Assembly (NCBI RefSeq): GCF_014651875.1
Contig: NZ_BMXS01000022.1
Span: 16,819-80,818, forward strand
Source of the DNA: Litchfieldella qijiaojingensis
GTDB lineage: Bacteria; Pseudomonadota; Gammaproteobacteria; Pseudomonadales; Halomonadaceae
Direction: 5' to 3'
DNA length: 64,000 nt
Both the position numbers and the translations under genes were made by a program. The notes beneath the pieces were generated by a model. That model was not told where the DNA came from. It worked only from the letters and a program-made list of their open reading frames with translations, and ran no database searches. Shown one piece after another: positions 61,584 through 64,000 of this stretch (the stretch's first letter is position 1; each line of letters starts with the position of its first letter).

Positions 61584-63791
61584 TCACAGGGGAGTCAGGT
61601 TGGCAAACCCCAGCACCAGCCACTTGTCGCCTTCGCCTTCGAAGCTGACCTGCACCCGGGCCCGCTCACCCTCGCCTTCGGCATTGAGGATCACTCCCTC
61701 GCCAAACAGCGGATGGCTGACACGCTGCCCGAGTGACAGCGTGGGCAGGCCGCCGCCACCATCGACCGACGTCTGCCGCGACAAACCCATTGCCGGACGG
61801 GTGGCGGTCACCGGACGTGAGATCTGACCGCGCAGCCGCACTTCCTCGAGTAACTCCTCGGGCAGCTCGCGCAAGAAGCGCGACGGCCGCTGGAAGGTTT
61901 CCTTGCCGTGCAAACGGCGCAACTCGGCATAGGTGAGGTACAGTTTGCGCATGGCGCGAGTCACGCCCACGTAGCACAACCGACGTTCCTCCTCGAGGCG
62001 GCCGGGCTCCTCGAGCGACATCTTGTGCGGAAACAGGCCCTCTTCCACTCCGGCGATGAACACGATCGGGAATTCCAGGCCCTTGGCCGAGTGCAGGGTC
62101 ATCAACTGCACGCCATCCTCGAACTCGTCAGCCTCGTGATCGCCGGCGTTCAGGGCCGCCTCGGCCAGGAAGGGCTCCAGCGCCGCAGCGCCCTCGCCCA
62201 CCTCGGGGGGATCCAGGGCATCGCCCAGAGTGAAAGCGCGCGCGGCGTTGACCAGTTCCTCGAGGTTCTCGACCCGAGCCTGGCCTTTCTCGCCCTTTTC
62301 GCTGCGGTGATGTTCGATCAGTCCCGAGGCCTCGTTCACATGCGCGATGATCTCGTGCAGCGCCATACCAGCGGTGTCATTGTCGAGGCGTTCGATCAGA
62401 TCGGAGAAGGCCGTGATCGCGTTGCCGGCACGCCCCTTGAGAGTGGCGTCGGCGAGGCAGTCGTGCAGCGCCTGCCACAACGAGACGTTGGTTTGGCGGG
62501 CGCGCTCGCGCAAGATTTCCACGGTACGGGTGCCGATGCCGCGTGCCGGCACGTTGATCACCCGCTCCAGCGAGGCATCGTCCTCGCGATTGAGCAGCAA
62601 CCGCAGGTAGGCCAGGGCGTTCTTGATCTCGAGGCGCTCGTAGAAGCGCTGTCCCCCATAGATGCGGTAAGGCATCCCCTGGCGGATCAGTGTCTCCTCC
62701 AGCACCCGTGACTGGGCGTTGGAGCGATAGAGGATGGCGATCTCACGCCGATTGAATCCCTCGTCGACCTTCTCCTTGATCGTATCGACGATGAAGCGCG
62801 CCTCGTCGAGATCATTGAAGCCGGCATACAACGAGATCGGCTCGCCGCGCTCGCCGTCGGTCCACAGTTCCTTGCCCATGCGCCCGGCGTTATGGGTGAT
62901 CAGGGCATTGGCGGCATCCAGGATGGCGCTGGTCGAGCGGTAGTTCTGCTCCAGGCGCACGGTATGGGTATCGGGAAACTCCTGCTCGAAGCGGCGGATG
63001 TTCTCGACTCGCGAGCCACGCCAGCCATAGATCGACTGGTCGTCGTCGCCGACCACCGTCAGCCCGGCCCGGTCGCCTGCCAGCAGCTTCAGCCAGGCGT
63101 ATTGCAGGGTGTTGGTATCCTGGAACTCGTCGACCAGCAGGTGGGAGAAGCGCTCGCGGTAGTGGGACAGCAACGCCGGATTGTCGCGCAACAGTTCGAG
63201 GCTTCTCAGCAGCAGCTCGCCGAAGTCGACCAGGCCGCCGCGTTCGCAGGTCAGTTGATAGCGCTCGTAGAGCTCGACCATCTGCCCCATGTAAGCGTCA
63301 CCATGGACATCCACCTGATGCGGGCGCAGCCCCTCTTCCTTGCAACCGGAGATGAAATACTGCACCTGGCGCGGCGGAAAACGCTCGTCGTCGATCCGGT
63401 GATCCTTGAGCAGGCGCTTGATCAGCCGCAACTGGTCGTCGCTGTCGATGATCTGAAAGTGCTGGGGAAGTCGCGCGTCCTGCCAATGGGTGCGCAGCAG
63501 GCGGTGGGCGATGGAGTGAAAGGTACCCACCCACATGTTGCGCAGCGACAGGCCTAGCAGGGCCTCGAGGCGGGTACGCATCTCGCGGGCCGCCTTGTTG
63601 GTGAAGGTCACGGCGAGGATGGCGTAGGGTGACATGCCCTCGGCCTGCAACAACCAGGCAATGCGGTGCACCAGCACCCGGGTCTTGCCTGAGCCGGCTC
63701 CAGCCAACACCAGCATGTTGCCCTGAGGGGCGCTGACGGCCTCGCGCTGGGCCGGATTGAGTTGATCGAGAATCGCCGTGACGTCATCCAT
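61584..63791 (-). CDS. uvrD: DNA helicase II UvrD
   Basis: A 735-residue superfamily 1 helicase for mismatch and excision repair. LNPAQREAVSAPQGNMLVLAGAGSGKTRVLVHRIAWLL, GTFHSIAHRLLR, LLVDEFQDTNTLQYAWLKLLAG, GDDDQSIYGWRGSRVENI, LEQNYRSTSAIL, LMTLHSAKGLEFPIVFIAGVEEGLFPH are UvrD rather than Rep. The C-terminal tail ends in a Tudor-like part (LGQRVSHPLFGEGVILNAEGEGERARVQVSF), which binds RNA polymerase in other UvrD proteins. Full length. Confidence 0.97.
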   Translation of the reverse strand: MDDVTAILDQLNPAQREAVSAPQGNMLVLAGAGSGKTRVLVHRIAWLLQAEGMSPYAILAVTFTNKAAREMRTRLEALLGLSLRNMWVGTFHSIAHRLLRTHWQDARLPQHFQIIDSDDQLRLIKRLLKDHRIDDERFPPRQVQYFISGCKEEGLRPHQVDVHGDAYMGQMVELYERYQLTCERGGLVDFGELLLRSLELLRDNPALLSHYRERFSHLLVDEFQDTNTLQYAWLKLLAGDRAGLTVVGDDDQSIYGWRGSRVENIRRFEQEFPDTHTVRLEQNYRSTSAILDAANALITHNAGRMGKELWTDGERGEPISLYAGFNDLDEARFIVDTIKEKVDEGFNRREIAILYRSNAQSRVLEETLIRQGMPYRIYGGQRFYERLEIKNALAYLRLLLNREDDASLERVINVPARGIGTRTVEILRERARQTNVSLWQALHDCLADATLKGRAGNAITAFSDLIERLDNDTAGMALHEIIAHVNEASGLIEHHRSEKGEKGQARVENLEELVNAARAFTLGDALDPPEVGEGAAALEPFLAEAALNAGDHEADEFEDGVQLMTLHSAKGLEFPIVFIAGVEEGLFPHKMSLEEPGRLEEERRLCYVGVTRAMRKLYLTYAELRRLHGKETFQRPSRFLRELPEELLEEVRLRGQISRPVTATRPAMGLSRQTSVDGGGGLPTLSLGQRVSHPLFGEGVILNAEGEGERARVQVSFEGEGDKWLVLGFANLTPL

Positions 63792-63839
63792 AGCGGGGAT
63801 AAGGCTTGCTGTGAAAAATGAACGGCTAGCCTAGCATAG

Positions 63840-63874
63840 CTGGAAGCTGGAAGCTGGAAGCTGGAAGCTGGAAG
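63840..63874. repeat. Heptanucleotide tandem repeat (CTGGAAG x5)
   Basis: Five perfect copies of CTGGAAG lie in the gap upstream of uvrD, directly before the IS66-type end at 63875. Slipped-strand variation in copy number is possible. Confidence 0.9.
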
Positions 63875-64000
63875 GTAAGCGGCCGGTCATCACCCTTCGC
63901 GAGTGATCAGTCGACCGGCTTCCAGTTCTGAGGCAGGAGTTCGTGGATCTGGCTGGCCTTCTGGGTCGGCAGCCGAGCCAGTACATCTTTCAGGTAGGCA
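63875..64000 (-). mobile_element. IS66-family element, right end (continues beyond window)
   Basis: The sequence GTAAGCGGCCGGTCATCAC from 63875 begins with the GTAA typical of IS66 ends. Twenty to thirty bases further in, the C-terminus of an IS66-type transposase is encoded on the minus strand. An 8-base target duplication would be GCTGGAAG at 63867-63874; the other end is outside the window. Confidence 0.7.
63907..64000 (-). CDS. IS66-family transposase (TnpC), C-terminal end
   Basis: The frame is open from the window edge to TGA at 63907-63909. The visible 30 residues, AYLKDVLARLPTQKASQIHE followed by LLPQNWKPVD, are the conserved C-terminus of the large IS66 transposase. The rest of the gene lies beyond the window, so its integrity cannot be judged. 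Confidence 0.85.
   Translation of the reverse strand, partial: AYLKDVLARLPTQKASQIHELLPQNWKPVD

Noticed and set aside
63840..63874. CRISPR-like array
   Set aside because: Seven-base units without spacers are a simple tandem repeat; no CRISPR repeat-spacer pattern or cas gene occurs in the window.

Overview
The window is about 64 kb of GC-rich chromosome from a gammaproteobacterium, most likely Halomonadaceae (Halomonas or a close relative). This is inferred from gene content and order. A pyrE / Crc-like / rph / yicC block and a rubredoxin-reductase / HU / ubiC-ubiA / phoB-phoR block follow the order I recall from Pseudomonas and Oceanospirillales. A split class II ribonucleotide reductase, sodium-coupled amino-acid transport and a TRAP solute-binding protein fit a halophilic heterotroph. 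No database search was possible.

Layout. 1-5 kb: a catabolic operon (AA_synth-family protein, alpha/beta hydrolase, aldehyde dehydrogenase, flavin reductase, carboxymuconolactone-decarboxylase-like protein, GntR regulator) followed by a Nudix hydrolase. 5-14.5 kb: RibB, a GST, NrdJb and an intein-containing NrdJa, anaerobic HemN, and NsrR with a YbaN-like membrane protein; an FNR-type site, NrdR-type boxes and a candidate small RNA lie between them. 14.5-19 kb: poorly conserved genes and an accessory islet with a YefM/YoeB toxin-antitoxin pair, an orphan gene and attC-like sites, then a TSUP exporter and tRNA-Arg(CCG). 19-26 kb: a dihaem cytochrome c5, Rep, TrmL, PyrE, a Crc-like protein, RNase PH and YicC.

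26-32.3 kb is a self-contained signalling and transport module. A periplasmic-binding-domain histidine kinase and an NtrC-type activator sit beside a sigma-54 promoter with upstream palindromes, a sodium/amino-acid symporter and a glutaminase, which suggests glutamine sensing and use. 32.3-41 kb is housekeeping: gmk, rpoZ, spoT, ridA, thpR, a PagL-like lipid A deacylase, an SDR protein, oxyR and recG. 41-47 kb is a second catabolic cluster: a DUF3100 membrane protein with a small overlapping membrane partner, an M20 amidohydrolase, a hydroxyisobutyrate-dehydrogenase-like enzyme, an aldehyde dehydrogenase and a LysR regulator.

47-60 kb holds HU, rubredoxin reductase, ubiCA and the phosphate regulon (phoBR behind a Pho box; pstSCAB-phoU on the opposite strand, with a CysZ-like protein between). 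The window ends with a thioesterase, an orphan TRAP binding protein, UvrD and the end of an IS66-type element next to a heptanucleotide repeat.

A family of about 145-165 bp imperfect palindromic repeats is scattered between genes, with partial copies that abut stop codons. The points most worth a second look are the NrdJ intein, the FNR-site/terminator transcript, the integron-like islet, the glutamine module with its sigma-54 control region, and the DUF3100 cluster.
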